64,000 nt of DNA from Corythoichthys intestinalis (GCF_030265065.1 NC_080395.1:7806001-7870000), one strand, 5' to 3'; shown: positions 22,748 through 33,961, counted from the first letter of the stretch. The notes: a model not told the origin generated them from the sequence alone. Made by a program: numbers and translations.

Positions 22748-23845
22748 GTATATGGCGGAAAACACTCAGGTGACGAAGTTCCGCTCTGAGACCCCCAATT
22801 TGGCAAACTTTCAAAATTGTTAGATATGCATCATTGGAAAGCTTAAAATCTCAATTTTCTAGGGAAAAAAAATTTAAACAGGAGGGCATTAAAAAAAAAA
22901 AAAAAAAAACAGCAAAGCCCTATCTGGAGGTGAGAGCACGCGAGAGCAGAATTACAAACGCCATGACTTTAATGAAACATTATTGCGTACTTACTTTGTT
23001 TCGATCCAAAAACTCCATGTAACATGTATCACCGAGTGTCAAGACACAGCTGTGAATGGCCACAGCCGGATTTTTTGGGGGATTTTATGGGTGAAACATG
23101 GTAATATAACAAGGGTCGCGATGCAGAAATCGCAGACATCAAGGAGTGGTCGAGATTTTCTTTTTCAAGTATTTACCCTTTTAAACTTTTTTTCCCCAAT
23201 TTTTCTTTGTTTGGATCAATTATTTATCATCTAACATATCGGAGAAAATGCGACAGTAATAAAAAAAAAATACAATTAAGCGATAGTTATGAGGTAGATA
23301 TCCGTGACTTTTTTTACAGACGCCATTTTTTTCATTGTGACATAATTTGTTTAAAAGTTTAAATATGTGAGTAAATAATAAAGTGGTTTTTTAAAAAAAA
23401 AAAAACGAAAAATGAGACATCAATGAAGGATTCTAAGCTAAAAACGACACACATTTTGAATAATAAACATAATTAATAACCTTTGTTTTATGGGTGGGTT
23501 CAAACAAAAGCGGTTGCGTGACGTCTAAACGGGGGTTTTCAGAGTAAAACGGACAAATTAAAAATAGTTCGGGGGCTTAATGTGCCATAAATCTGCTATG
23601 GCGGCATATAGACAAATTGTTCTATCAAACACAACAGTTGTTTTAGCTTAAAATACAGCAGTTTCTTTTAAAGAGGAGTGCAAGAGCAGAAACTGCTTTT
23701 TCAGTCTTGTCTGTTTTCCGCCATATATATATATACACACACACCGATGTATCACATATGCATTTCGGAAAATTTTGAAAGTTGGCCAAACTGAGGGTCT
23801 CAGAGCGGAACTTTGAGTCACCTGAGTGTTTTCCGCCATGTATGT
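22748..23845. mobile_element. Long-TIR element (GGCGGAAAACACTCAGGTGAC)
   Basis: About 90-100 bp at the left (from TATGGCGGAAAACACTCAGG) recurs inverted at 23750-23845. The copy at 2185-3925 is the same element in the sister cassette. The interior is AT-rich with no recognised gene. A further GGCGGAAAACAGACAAGACT block (inverted) at 23690-23725 suggests a second nested end. Confidence 0.65.
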
Positions 23846-23869
23846 ATGTGTATATATACTAGAGCTGAA

Positions 23870-24998
23870 ACGAATACTCGAGCAACTCCAGTTTAAAAAC
23901 TGATCCGAGTAATTTTATTCACCTCGAGTATTCGTTTATTTTGACAGCTCTAAGCATCACGTTTTGCTCGGACTACTTTTAATGCGGGACAACCGTTGAT
24001 GTTACGTGCGTAGAGGACGAAGCAAGAAAAAAACAAAAACAAAAAAACTTACTGCAGCAGACAGCCGCTACACACGACACCAACGTTGCAAAATACTTGC
24101 CCGCACGATGCTAGTTGGTAGCAGGTAGCGTCTGATGAGTCTCATAGAGATCACATGTACGTTGAACTAGATGCCAAATGACAGACTCGGCCGCGTCTGG
24201 GCAGCGTTAGTAAACCACCGCCATCTTAAAGCAGTAGAGCGCTAAGCGCTAATAAAGAGCGCTAAGCGCTAATAAATAAGATTAACGTTACAGTCACAAG
24301 CTCACGTAACGTTAGCCCTGCGGAGGGCTAGGTTTCTATTAATTATGACCACTGTCGATGCGTGGCTAACATGGCTTACATACAGGCTTTAACATAACAT
24401 AGCATTGTGGAGTGATGAGGGTGTAAAATAAAAACTCAATAATGGTAACTATCAATTTTAGCTCAGTAGTCATTGCTGGATAAAACACCAAGTAGCACTG
24501 GTCCCTAATGTGCTCCAATACAGCCTGTATCTTACATTTATTTTGAACACTGCAAAAACTCAAAATCTTATCAGGACTTAACAGTTTAGACTAACTTAAA
24601 ACTTAACTTAAAAATGGCTTGACACAAATAGAAATTCAATTGAAACGTGGGAAAAAAATCCTAACTTTTAAGTGATGTGTGTTACCAAGCGTAGCGGCAT
24701 TTTTAGGTAAGATATATATATATTATAAAATCTAAAAGTTTTTTTGAGTGAAAGCAGTGAATTAAGTCTTTTTTTTATTTTAGTTACATCTGAGATGCAA
24801 TTGTTGGCTGTTTTCAACAATATACATCGAAAATAAAGACATTGACTGAAAATGGTTCAAGATTAGATGAAATGTCTTGTTTTCTCATGTATATTCATAA
24901 TTGCTCTTCACCTAAAAATATATTTGTTTTATCCGATTACTCGATTAATCGATAGAATTTTCAGTCGATTACTAAAATATTCGATAGCTGAACCCCTA
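23870..24998. mobile_element. hAT-like element, TAGAGCTGAAACGAATACTCG end
   Basis: The left end is TAGAGCTGAAACG and the right end TTCGATAGCTGAACCCCTA. The flanks are TA-rich, so the target duplication is not clear. It contains the shared core with a CCGCCATCTT motif at 24218 and a duplicated GAGCGCTAAGCGCTAATAAA at 24237-24270. The other copy is 55427-59583. Confidence 0.7.
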
Positions 24999-25094
24999 AT
25001 ATACATATATATATATATGTGTATACATATAAAACATATGAACTTCCGGTATCGATATCAGATCGGGATCAAAGTATTTGGCCTTGGTATTAGA

Positions 25095-25790
25095 TCAAAT
25101 GCAAAATCATTTATATCGCCCATCCCTACTATTCAGTGGTAAACTGCCGAATTTTCCGTCACATCTTGGACAAGACCAGAATAGGATGGCATGGAGTGGC
25201 GAACAAAATAATGGTAAAGCAGGTCAGTAATGTCGTGATCTTACCCTCGTTATTCAGTTGCTTGTCGTGGTCTGGATTTCCTCTTCTCGTCTTCCACGGC
25301 TCTACTCTTTAGCTTGATGTTTTTGATTGCGTTGGCCTTTAAAATAAGTCGAAAAGCGTCTCATGCAATTAAACGTAATCACGCTCATGTTAACCAAGCG
25401 ACCCCCCCTTAGAACAAAATTTTAAAAGTGGCATTCTGCTAAAGCAATCGAAATGCGTGAACGCGTCTTGGCTAGCGAGCTAAGCTAAGCAAAACGAAGT
25501 TATGCAAGCCTGGAAAGCTTCGACATAAAGCCAAACGACTTCCACTAAGCTGGACGTTTTAGTCCATTAAACTCTTACTTTGGTACTTACCTGATGAGAA
25601 TACTTTGAAGGAGCTCGTTTGGTTAGGAGAAGAGAACACGGAAGAACGTCCAGTCCCTCTTCGCGGTTAGGTCAAGAGAGAGTTCTTCCGGAGCAGTAGT
25701 TCACGGAAAGTATTGACAAATCCGAGTAGAGATTTGTGAACGTCGCCCTCTAGCGGTGGCCGTCTTTGCTGGAATATTAACTAGTGATGG
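25095..25790 (-). promoter_or_regulatory. Duplicated cassette with splice-donor-like sites, copy B
   Basis: This is the counterpart of 3930-4655 and 48600-49145. The minus-strand CATCAG/GTAAGTACC donor-like site is kept near 25585. The short frame between the donor sites is interrupted by a stop in this copy, which argues that it is untranslated if it is an exon. Confidence 0.35.
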
Positions 25791-25796
25791 AAGTCA

Positions 25797-26150
25797 GGGT
25801 TGGGAATCTCTGGCATGAAGCCGATTCGATATGTATCTAGATACACAGGTTACGATTCGATTAAAAAACGATACATTTTTAAGGCTATACAGTTTAAGAA
25901 CAATACGGTTCGATACAGAGTGAAAACGATACGATAGTGAACATTTGTTGTGTGTGTTTGTACAGTATTTTAAACATATAAAAAGACCACATTTCTAATA
26001 GCAAAATTAACAAAATTTCATACCAATGTTATGTTTTATTTATGAAAAAAATAATAAAGCTTACTATATGACGGTCATTTTGTTGGATGAGATTGATAAA
26101 CTTCAGTGATGGACAACAATAAAGTGCAGTAATTTAATTACTAGAGGTGT
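25797..26150. mobile_element. AGGGTTGGGAATC hAT-like element, left part
   Basis: It matches the left of the 4672 element and 8050-8130, and shows the uninterrupted version of sites filled at 4714 and 5870. It is cut on the right by the next hAT-like element. Confidence 0.6.
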
Positions 26151-26388
26151 GCATCGGCACTGCCCTTACGATTCGATTCGATTACGATTCGGAGGGCCAC
26201 GATTCGATTCGATTCGATTCAAAGGGTCTCGGTTCGATTCGGCAATTCATCTTGATGCCTTAAAGCCTGGGATGCATTAAAATTCTAAAGCAAAGCATAT
26301 TTTTCGTGAGGCAACACAAGCGGTCAGACATTAAACAACTCTTTATTGGCTCTTGTGTCACTCCTGGTTGAAGTCAAATGAAAATACT

Positions 26389-26422
<34 letters not shown>

Positions 26423-27200
26423 AAACTGATCACAGCATTTAGTTAGTGCTTTGAATGAGACCAGGACTTTCTTTTTTTTTTTTTTTTTACACACAGTAGC
26501 AGCCTTTCACACAGTGCAACATCTGAACTCCTGTGCAAAATCAGTAAAAACAGTCACTGTATTTTAGTCACAACGACCCATCAATAAAAATTTTCAAGTA
26601 AATATTAAAGAAAACGACAGAAAATACTGTAGTGCAGCAGCATCTTTATCGCAATATCAATCCAGGGATCAGTTCAGTTGCAAACAAAACATCAACTAAA
26701 TTGCAATGTAGAACAAAAGTAAAATATAGGCCTAGCCCACTATATATGTGCAATCAACTTAGAAATGCAATCAGTAACTACCACATAACAATAAAAAATA
26801 ATGAATTAAAATGAAGTGCAGCAGCATTTTAGCAGCCATAACAATCTGTTTCAACACGAGGAAATATCAGTTTTTTGCAATTGAGAGAGCAGAGAGATAG
26901 TAGAGGTTAGATCGGGCCTAAAAAATCCAGCCCGACCCGACATGGCCCACTGGTATTGAAGCCCGACCTGGCTTGAAGTGACATACTCAACATATTTTTA
27001 TGATCATTATAGAAGCAATTACACAACGAAATACCGCTGGGAAAGTTTAATATAAAAAAAACAAAAAACATGCGATTTTCCAGACACACAGAGAAGATTC
27101 AAAAGGATCACATTTGTGTTACCTTTGTGTGCATAAAAAAGTGTCTTTCGTAACAAATTCTCAGTTGGCAGGAAAAAAAAACGTTTTCTTAACGTTTAAA

Positions 27201-28510
27201 TACCGTAATTTTCGGACTATAAGCCGCTGCTTTTTTCCTTCATTTTGAATTCTGCGGCTTATAGTCCTGTGTGGCTTATTTGATGATTTATTTGGGTTAA
27301 TAGGTAACAATTTATTACAAAGCGCCATCATAACATTGTCATAAGACGGTCATTCATACTTATGACAGTATCATGGGCATTACTGAATGCTTATATCGTG
27401 AAGTGACATCTGGCAAATTATGTCACTAACTCCATTTATGTCCAGCTTGGATCTTTTATATCCATTCAAAAGTGAGATGATTTGCCAGATACCACTAAAT
27501 GACATTTGTTATAAGCATTCATAGATGTTCATGACAGTGTCGTGTCATAATTATGATTGTCTAATGACAGTCATATGGCGCCACTGTCAAATAAAGTGTT
27601 ACCAAATACCATAACTAGCAATTAATGAAACAACTGGAACAGTAACTGAAGAAATTATTCGCACAGGACATGAATTTTGACTGTTATTGACATCTGTAGC
27701 GCTGCAATGCATGCTAGAAGGCATGTTGGACAACAACAGTGTTGACAGCAGGTGGCAGCAGAGGTTGACTGTTTGACAGTGATGGCCAAATTAAGCTTAT
27801 TGAAGCAATGAAGCTTTGCAGCCAGTTGGTTCAAAGTAATTGGTGTTATGCTGGTGTCAAATAAAGAATTACTGGTTAATAGTGCTGCAACGATTAATCG
27901 ATTAACTTGAGAATTCGATTAGAAAAAAATATTCCAATTATTTATTGTTGCTTCGAGTATTCGTTTAATTAAATTGGCGTTGTAATGGTTTATTTTGAAA
28001 GTGTTTGCATTGTTTTATTGATTAGGGTGGATACACTGCCCTCCTGTCTGCCTCGTTTCACATGGCTGAATCCAACTGCTCCCTGTTAAGACCAACGTAA
28101 GCAAAGTTTTGCTTGAGCTAATTTTTTTTTTTTAATATATTCATAATTTAATTTATAGGTATATTTAGCCGGGTTTTTTTGGGGGGGGGGGGGGTGTCGG
28201 AACCATTTGGCTCAGCTCAGGTATTTTAAATTTTCATGTTCCTTATCCGATTACTCGATTTTTCGAACTAACTAGTCTATCAATTAATCGACTACTAAAA
28301 TATTTGATAGCTGCAGCCCTACTGGTTAATATCTTTTTCGTGTAAATATCCCATAATAAATAAATACACCCATCCATCCATACATACATACAGGACAGCT
28401 GCGGCTTATAGTCCAGTGCAGCTTATCTATGAACAAATGCCGATTTTGTGCCAAATTTGGTGTGTGGCGGCTTATAGTCAGGTGCGCCTTATAGTGCAAA
28501 AATTAGGGTA
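27201..28510. mobile_element. ATAAGCCGC-family element, complete copy
   Basis: Ends TACCGTAATTTTCGGACTAT and GCAAAAATTAGGGTA are imperfect inverted repeats, with ATAAGCCGC next to each. It may have TA target duplications. It carries the hAT MITE 27880-28321. Confidence 0.7.
27880..28321. mobile_element. hAT MITE (TAGTGCTGCAACGATTAATC), exact TSD
   Basis: The 442-bp element has inverted ends TAGTGCTGCAACG and GCTGCAGCCCTA and the duplication CTGGTTAA (27872-27879, 28322-28329). The empty site is visible in the sister copy near 545. A poly-G run lies at 28179-28192. Confidence 0.9.
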
Positions 28511-28942
28511 GTCTACATATTTTTATGATCATTATGAAATCATTTACACAACGAAATAACGCTGGGAAAGTTTAATATGAAAAAAAAAAAAAAAAAAAAA
28601 CATGCGATTTTGCAGACACAGAGGAGAAGATTCAAAAGGATCACATTTGTGTTGCCTTTGTGTGCATAAATAAAAGTGTCTTTCGCAACGAATCGTAACC
28701 GCCACAGCGGAGAAGGAGAAGAAAAAGTGGGCGGCGCCACTGCGTTCATGTGTGTCCACAAGCAAATGCACAATACAGAGAGCCTGCTCTTGGTTTTATC
28801 CTGTTTTTTTTTTTTTTAATAATTTATTTGTCCGGCGTGGCAGCCCGACCCGAACGTGAATGCTTAACATTTTGGGCCCGACCCGACCCGTTCAGGTTTG
28901 GGCACAAGCTCTAACCTCTAAGAGATAGGACATCACATAACA

Positions 28943-29080
28943 ATGGCTGAAACGGAGAAAGAGGGAGCGAGAAAGATTATTGATGCACCTAAGACATTGA
29001 AAGCTGACATCTGGAGACATTTTGGCTTCTACGAGGTTGGTGGGAAACTTGACCAGAGTTATGCAGTGTGTAAAAAATGA
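28943..29080 (+). pseudogene. BED-finger exon of a hAT transposase, truncated
   Basis: The frame MAETEKEGARKIID continues to ADIWRHFGFYEVGGKLDQSY and AVCKK then stops. The W-x2-F and first Cys of a BED finger are present, but the second Cys is lost just before the stop. The segment KLDQSYAVCK is close to ZBED-type transposases. Confidence 0.6.
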
Positions 29081-29367
29081 AACAGGAGAATAATAATACA
29101 AATGGGGAAACCAAATCCGTTGCATCACAACCGACACAAATATGAATGGGATTAGAGGATTTGTTCTATATATTTTATGAGCGATAATTTATACATGTGT
29201 CCAGTCCTATATCCAATGCGTGATATGTTTTGTATTATAAGAGTATTCACTCTGGCCATTTCCCTCCTTTGCTTTGCCTGGGGTGGTGGGGTGGTCTCAT
29301 CAGAGCCAGTCATCGTCCTCTTTCTTGATATCTCGGGACATTTAGGTGGCTGTGCGTGTATGGTGGC

Positions 29368-30414
29368 CAGGGCCGGCCCAGGCCATTTGGGGGCCCTGAG
29401 CAAAATAATGCAAAGGGGCCCATATTTTTGGCCCACCATTTTGTCACAGTGTACTGTGAAACCCATACATGCAATCCGACCCATACGTCCTTATTTTATA
29501 TATTAATCAAATTTTGTTGCACTGCATACTTCAAACTTCTCACCCCAAATGATTGTCAGTGCTTACAGTAGATAGCGCCAAACCTTTTTCTAAAAGAGGA
29601 AAGAAAGAAGTTAAGGAAGAACTTTTATTTTTTTAAGCTTGTAATCAAGTATAAAACTCAAAAAGTCGAATTAAGCAAACTGTATTAAACAAAATAGAAT
29701 ATAAATTAGGGCTGCAGCTATCGAATATTTTAGTATTCGATTAATCGATGGACTAGTTAGTTCAAATAATTGAGTAATCGGATAAGGAACATGAAAAATT
29801 AAAATACCTGAGCTGAGCCTCAAACGGTATAAATTAAACGGTATAAATTAATTTAATTTTTTTTTTTTTAAAAGAGGATCTATGTACTACAATAGAATAA
29901 TTGGCTTACTTAAATAGAAAAAGTCTGCTAGCTTAAGTGCTATAAAATGCTCAAGTTTTCTTTTTTTTCCTTTTTTTTTTTTTAACAATGCTCTTAACAA
30001 ATGGTTTAGGTGTTTTTGTTTTACCACAAAAAAAACGCTAAATAATACCTATAAACTAAATTACAAATGCATTAAAAAAATTAGCTCAAACAAAAATTTA
30101 GCTCATGTTGGTGTTAACAAGGATCTTAACAGTTGGATTCAGCCATGTGAAAAGAGGCAGACCAGATGGCAGTGTATCCACCCTAATTAATAAAACTAAA
30201 TGTAAACACTTTAAAAATAAACCAATACAACGCCACTTTGATTAAATACTTGAAGCAACAAAATTTAATTCGAATATTTTTTTCAAATCAAATACTCGAG
30301 TTAATCGATTAATCGTTGCAGCACAAATATAAAACAATTGCCAGATTGGTGGCCCCAAAATGTTCAGGGGCCCTAAGCAGCTGCATAGTCTGCGTATAGG
30401 CTGGGCCGGCCCTG
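29368..30414. mobile_element. hAT element with CAGGGCCGGCCC ends, exact TSD
   Basis: Inverted ends CAGGGCCGGCCC and GGGCCGGCCCTG are flanked by ATGGTGGC on both sides (29360-29367, 30415-30422). The paralogous segment at 39985 (GTGTATGGTCGGCACCGC) lacks the element. It contains the MITE at 29706-30325. Confidence 0.9.
29706..30325. mobile_element. hAT MITE (TTAGGGCTGCAGCTATCG), exact TSD
   Basis: The element is a relative of 27880-28321 in inverted orientation. The target duplication AATATAAA flanks it (29698-29705 and 30326-30333). It is AT-rich and non-coding. Confidence 0.85.
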
Positions 30415-30900
30415 ATGGTGGCCACCGCATCTGCTTTCAGCAGCAATTTCTTAGCAAAACCTGATTTCATTTGTCCATAGTTCGAATAGCTTTCAGGTGC
30501 AAAATGCGCACCACACAAAACCTGGGTCTTCAAAATTAGCCCTCTTAGCATTGATGAACTTTACTCATTGTCTGCGTAGTCCAGCTCTCTCTCGCGTTCG
30601 GGAACTCATGGATACTGCATTGCGACAAATGGCTATTTGTACACCACATAGCATGACAGGTTTGAACCATTTTAGCGATTTTTTGATAAAACACGAACGC
30701 AACTCTCTCGTCGATAAACAATGATGGCACCTGCCTCGACCTTTTGTTTCCTTGCTGTGACGTCTCCGCCCCATTCGGCTCTTTCCGGGATACTTTCGGA
30801 AATGTTTGTAATTTTCGATCTATTCTTGATAATTGCTCATGAATGTGATTTATTTTTTTGTTAACTTTATTAATATTTGTTATCTTGCCACATAACGGTT

Positions 30901-31640
30901 CTAGTCCGATCACGTCATTTTCAAAGTATCGGAATCGGCAAAAAAATATCGGCCATGCCTTTTTTTAATATATTTTTTAATTAAATTGTTTTCTAATTGT
31001 ATTTATCGTTAGACATAATATGTTACACTCATCCAGAGTCTTTAGTTTAGGCTTAAGGTAGGGTTATCAAATTTATCCCACTAACGGCGGTAATTAATTT
31101 TTAAAAAAAATGTATCATGTTAAAATATTTAACGCAATTAATGCATGCGTTGCACGACCCACTCATGCATTGTCGCGCTCAATCTGTAATGGTGCCGTTT
31201 TACCTATATAAAGATATAAAAGGCAGCGTAAAATGAGTAGAGTGAATTTTGGCAGCCTTTGGAGCCTTTTTTTCAATTGGCTAAAGCCTTACAATCCCTC
31301 TCCCTATGATTAGAAATATCATGGGAAGCAATGTGGGGAAGCAAGGTAGCAATTGATCTTTTTCTTAACACCTTATGTTATTTCCCAACGCAGAGAAGAT
31401 ATATCAATTGGTAGATTGATACGCACAGTCATGGTTCCACTTCCCATCATGCATTTGGGCATGGCTAGAGTATCATTTACTGAAAGCTCAACAAATACAC
31501 TAGATGGCAATATTTAGTCACAATATACAAAGTCACAAGTCTTTCCATCCGTGGATCCCTCTCACAGAATGTTAATAATGTAAATGCCATCTTGACAATT
31601 TATTGTCATAATCAACAAATACAGTACTTATGTACTGTAT
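30901..31640. mobile_element. hAT fragment of the GTTATCAAATTTAT / TTGACACCCCTAA type
   Basis: From 31067 it reads TAGGGTTATCAAATTTATCC and then the usual interior, including CTCAACAAATACACTAGATG at 31490. This matches the C-terminal end of ZNF exon 1. The right terminus is replaced by a different GATCGGGA-rich end at 31705-31795. 30901-31066 holds nothing that I recognise. Confidence 0.6.
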
Positions 31641-31896
31641 GTTGAATGTATATATTCGTCCGAGTTTTATTCATTTTTTTCTTAATGCATTGCCCAAATA
31701 TATATGATCGGGAAAAATTATCAGGAATTATTGGAATTGAATCGGTAGCAAAAAAAAAAAAAGCAATCGGATCGGGAAATATCGGGATCGGCAGATACTC
31801 AAACTCAACAACCCAAAACGGTTCTATTGATATCTCACAGCCCCTTAGTATTATAATACCCTTTAATTATCGCTTCCGGATTAACCTTTTAACCTG

Positions 31897-32022
31897 GTGT
31901 GTACGCACTTTTTTTAAACTCTTGCTTCCTACAAAATCTTTTATCGCAGAGAGAGCAGACAAAAGGCTTTTCTCAAGTGTGTGTTCTTGTGTGTATATTT
32001 AAATTTCCATCCTGGGGGGAGC
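31897..32022 (-). pseudogene. Zinc-finger exon fragment
   Basis: A single decayed C2H2 unit reads SALCDKRFCRKQEFKK, preceded by a linker-like EHTLEKS. The frame has stops on both sides. It marks a lost ZNF gene that sits where the left neighbour of ZNF exon 3 would be expected. Confidence 0.65.
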
Positions 32023-32033
32023 TACTATTCTAC

Positions 32034-32240
32034 AGTGCCCTCCATAATTATTGGCACCCCTGGTTAAGATGTCTTTTTTAGCTTCTAATATATATATATT
32101 TTTTTAATTCAAATAATATGGAAAAAAAGAGAAAAGTCCAACCTTCAATACAAGTGCATTCATTCAGTGGGGAAAAAAATCCCAAAAAGAAAAAATTATT
32201 TGACATCAAATAATGTGTGTCACAATTATTATTATTATTA
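32034..32240. mobile_element. Terminus of a second Tc1-like family
   Basis: It starts TACAGTGCCCTCCATAATTA followed by TTGGCACCCCTGG, a common fish Tc1-like end, and runs into an (ATT)n stretch at 32228-32241. The rest of the element is missing. Confidence 0.7.
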
Positions 32241-32703
32241 TACAACATGAAAGCTTGGATCCATCATGCCTTGTATCAACGGTTCAGGCTGGTGGTGGTG
32301 GTGTAATGGTGTGGGGAATATTTTCTTGGCACTCTTTGGGCCACTTGGTACCCATTGAGCACCGTTGGAACGCCACAGCCTACCTGAGTATTGTTGCTGG
32401 CCATGTCCATCCCTTTATGACCACAATGGACCCAACTTCTGATGGCTACTTTCAGAAGGATAATGCGCTATGTTATGAAGCTGGAATCATCTCAGACTGG
32501 TTTCTTGAACATGACGATGAGTTCACTGTACTCAAATGGCCCCCACAGTCACCAGATCTTAATCCAATAGACCCTACTCACGTGACATCACAGCCACGCC
32601 CCCGCGCCATGTTGTCCGTCTACTCGTCATGTTAATGCATTAGCACTTCGTAAAGTCCTCCTATTATGGCGTGTTTTTCTGCTCGTTAACATTAATAATC
32701 AAA

Positions 32704-32881
32704 ATGGTGAAGTCGTGTGTGGCGGTCGGTTGCAAAAACAGAGAAGATAGACGGAGAGACTTGAAGTTTTACCGTATTCCGAGAGACCCGGAGAGGAGAC
32801 AGAGATTGACTGCTGCAATTCGACGAGAAAACTGGGCTCCAAACGACTACCACAGAATATTTAGTAGTCATTTTATATCTG
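32704..32881 (+). CDS. THAP first exon, copy 2
   Basis: The frame is open from MVKSCVAVGCKNREDRRRD through FYRIPRDPERRQRLTAAIRR to FSSHFISGK and a donor-like GTAAGA at 32882. The Cys-x4-Cys pair is intact here, but the third ligand (Cys before SSHF) is Phe. Copies 1 and 2 therefore each lost a different zinc ligand. It is the N-terminal exon of a deleted transposase. Confidence 0.7.
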
Positions 32882-33284
32882 GTAAGATGCATTTAATATA
32901 TATTTAGAGGGTTTTGGGCTGACAACCACAATTAAGATCATTGCTAGGCTAATCGCCGACAACATACACTCAGACGTGGTGAATGAACTAGCTGAAAATA
33001 TATAATTATAAGGGGATAATAAGACAGTTGTCATACAATTAATTTACAATTTCACTATTGAGGTCAAAAGCCAAAAAATAAATTCAACTAGGGACAATCT
33101 GGAGTAGTGCTATCGCACTTCATATTTATTACATATTTTATATGTATGTAGTGAGAGTGCTATCGCTAAACCATATAAACATTAAAAGCCCGAGCTCCAT
33201 TGACAAATGACATGATATACATGAGACTTGACAGTGAATGTTAGCAAGAACAAAAGATTTTGAATTGAAAATTTGGTAACTCAC

Positions 33285-33613
33285 CTTCTCGAGCACATGA
33301 TAGATTCCTGCCGAATTTTCGTGGACGAGGACCTGTTTCACCCAACCAGCAAAGAAGTATTTATAAGCCTCCAAGCTCTTAAAGTTTTTCAAACTTTCGT
33401 GAGAATAGGCTGATTTTTTTTGTGGACAAGATAGTTGTAAATATCAGGGTAGCAGATGTCAATCAAAGACGGCGAAGACAGCAGGTCGAAAAACATCGAT
33501 TTGGGCATCAAATATGGATCTGGCGAATGGATAAACTGAAGCTTTTCCACATAACGCCTTTTATGCAACGCATCCAATGAGTTTACAGCGTCAGATAACA
33601 CCGGGGCTTCCAT
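33285..33613 (-). CDS. YqaJ/SWIM-type companion exon, copy 2
   Basis: Starting at ATG 33613 the text matches copy 1 (MEAPVLSDAVNSLDALHKRR) up to the NYLV segment, then needs a frame change before ESLKNFKSLEAY and FAGWVKQVLVHE, ending at a donor-like GTGAGT at 33284. It has lost reading-frame continuity, which copy 1 retains. Confidence 0.6.
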
Positions 33614-33961
33614 GAATTGCTCTATAACTTGCAAAACTAATTGAAAACAATCAGAATAGGTCTAAAAAATACAGACAATATGGCGGTCGGATACAGCGAT
33701 ACGTCATTTTGTGACGTAGGTGAGTAGGGTCTATAGAGCAACTTTGGGATGTGGTGGAATGGGAGATTCGCATCATGGATGTGCAGCCGACAAATCTGCA
33801 CCAACTGTGTGATGCCATCATGTCAATATGGACCAAACTCTCTGAGGAATGCTTCCAGCACCTTGTTGAATCTATGCCACGAAGAATTGAGGCAGTTCTG
33901 AAGGCAAAAGGGGCTCCAACCAGTTACGAGCATGGTGTACCTAATAAGGTGGCCGGTGAGT

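Larger units (their letters stand above)
26901..28920. mobile_element. hAT-like element (CCCGACCCGAC-rich), exact 8-bp TSD
   Basis: The ends are TAGAGGTTAGATCGGG and AGCTCTAACCTCTA, flanked by the exact duplication AGAGATAG (26893-26900, 28921-28928). Inside, about 170 bp (26990-27160) is repeated directly at 28514-28690 on either side of another transposon. No transposase is visible. Confidence 0.85.
26151..29138. mobile_element. hAT-like element with BED exon, interrupted
   Basis: It starts TAGAGGTGTGCATCGGCA followed by GATTCGATTACGATTC repeats. It includes (TA)n at 26391-26415 and a long AT-rich leader, resumes at 28929 after a nested element, and contains a BED exon at 28943. The right end is lost at about 29138, where the THAP-containing duplicated segment begins. 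Confidence 0.55.
29139..30900 (-). pseudogene. THAP-domain gene copy, broken by a hAT insertion
   Basis: On the minus strand the frame starts near 30675 (MVQTCHAMWCTN, SIHEFPNARESW), shifts, then reads VLCGAHFAPESYSNYGQMKS and KKLLLKADAV, a THAP C-terminal half with its Cys-x2-His pair. A hAT element at 29368-30414 separates it from downstream exon text that matches 39760-39960. The unbroken relative lies at 39917-40240. It is a transposase-type or host-type THAP exon; I cannot tell which. Confidence 0.6.
32569..33732. mobile_element. Compact THAP/YqaJ-companion transposon derivative, copy 2 (inverted)
   Basis: It has the same 13-bp inverted ends (AGACCCTACTCAC) as copy 1, flanked by AT (32567-32568, 33733-33734). 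Comparison with the intact Tc1 copy (AATCCAATAGAGC at 15852) shows precisely one AT duplicated. It is 1164 bp against 1150 bp in copy 1, and nearly identical to it, so both moved recently. Confidence 0.85.
32244..33961 (+). mobile_element. Tc1-like transposon copy 2, truncated and split
   Basis: The parts 32244-32568 and 33735-33961 match 15532-16087. The coding text MVWGIFSWHSLGHLVPIEHR continues to SPDLNPI where the compact THAP element interrupts it, then resumes QLWDVVEWEIRIMDVQ and runs to KAKGAPTSYEHG. The three in-frame stops of copy 1 are absent in the parts that remain. The first 430 bp are missing. Confidence 0.85.

Noticed and set aside
24237-24270. Repeated GAGCGCTAAGCGCTAATAAA as a regulatory palindrome.
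   Set aside because: It is a short local duplication within a transposon; no comparable spacing is seen in the other copy.
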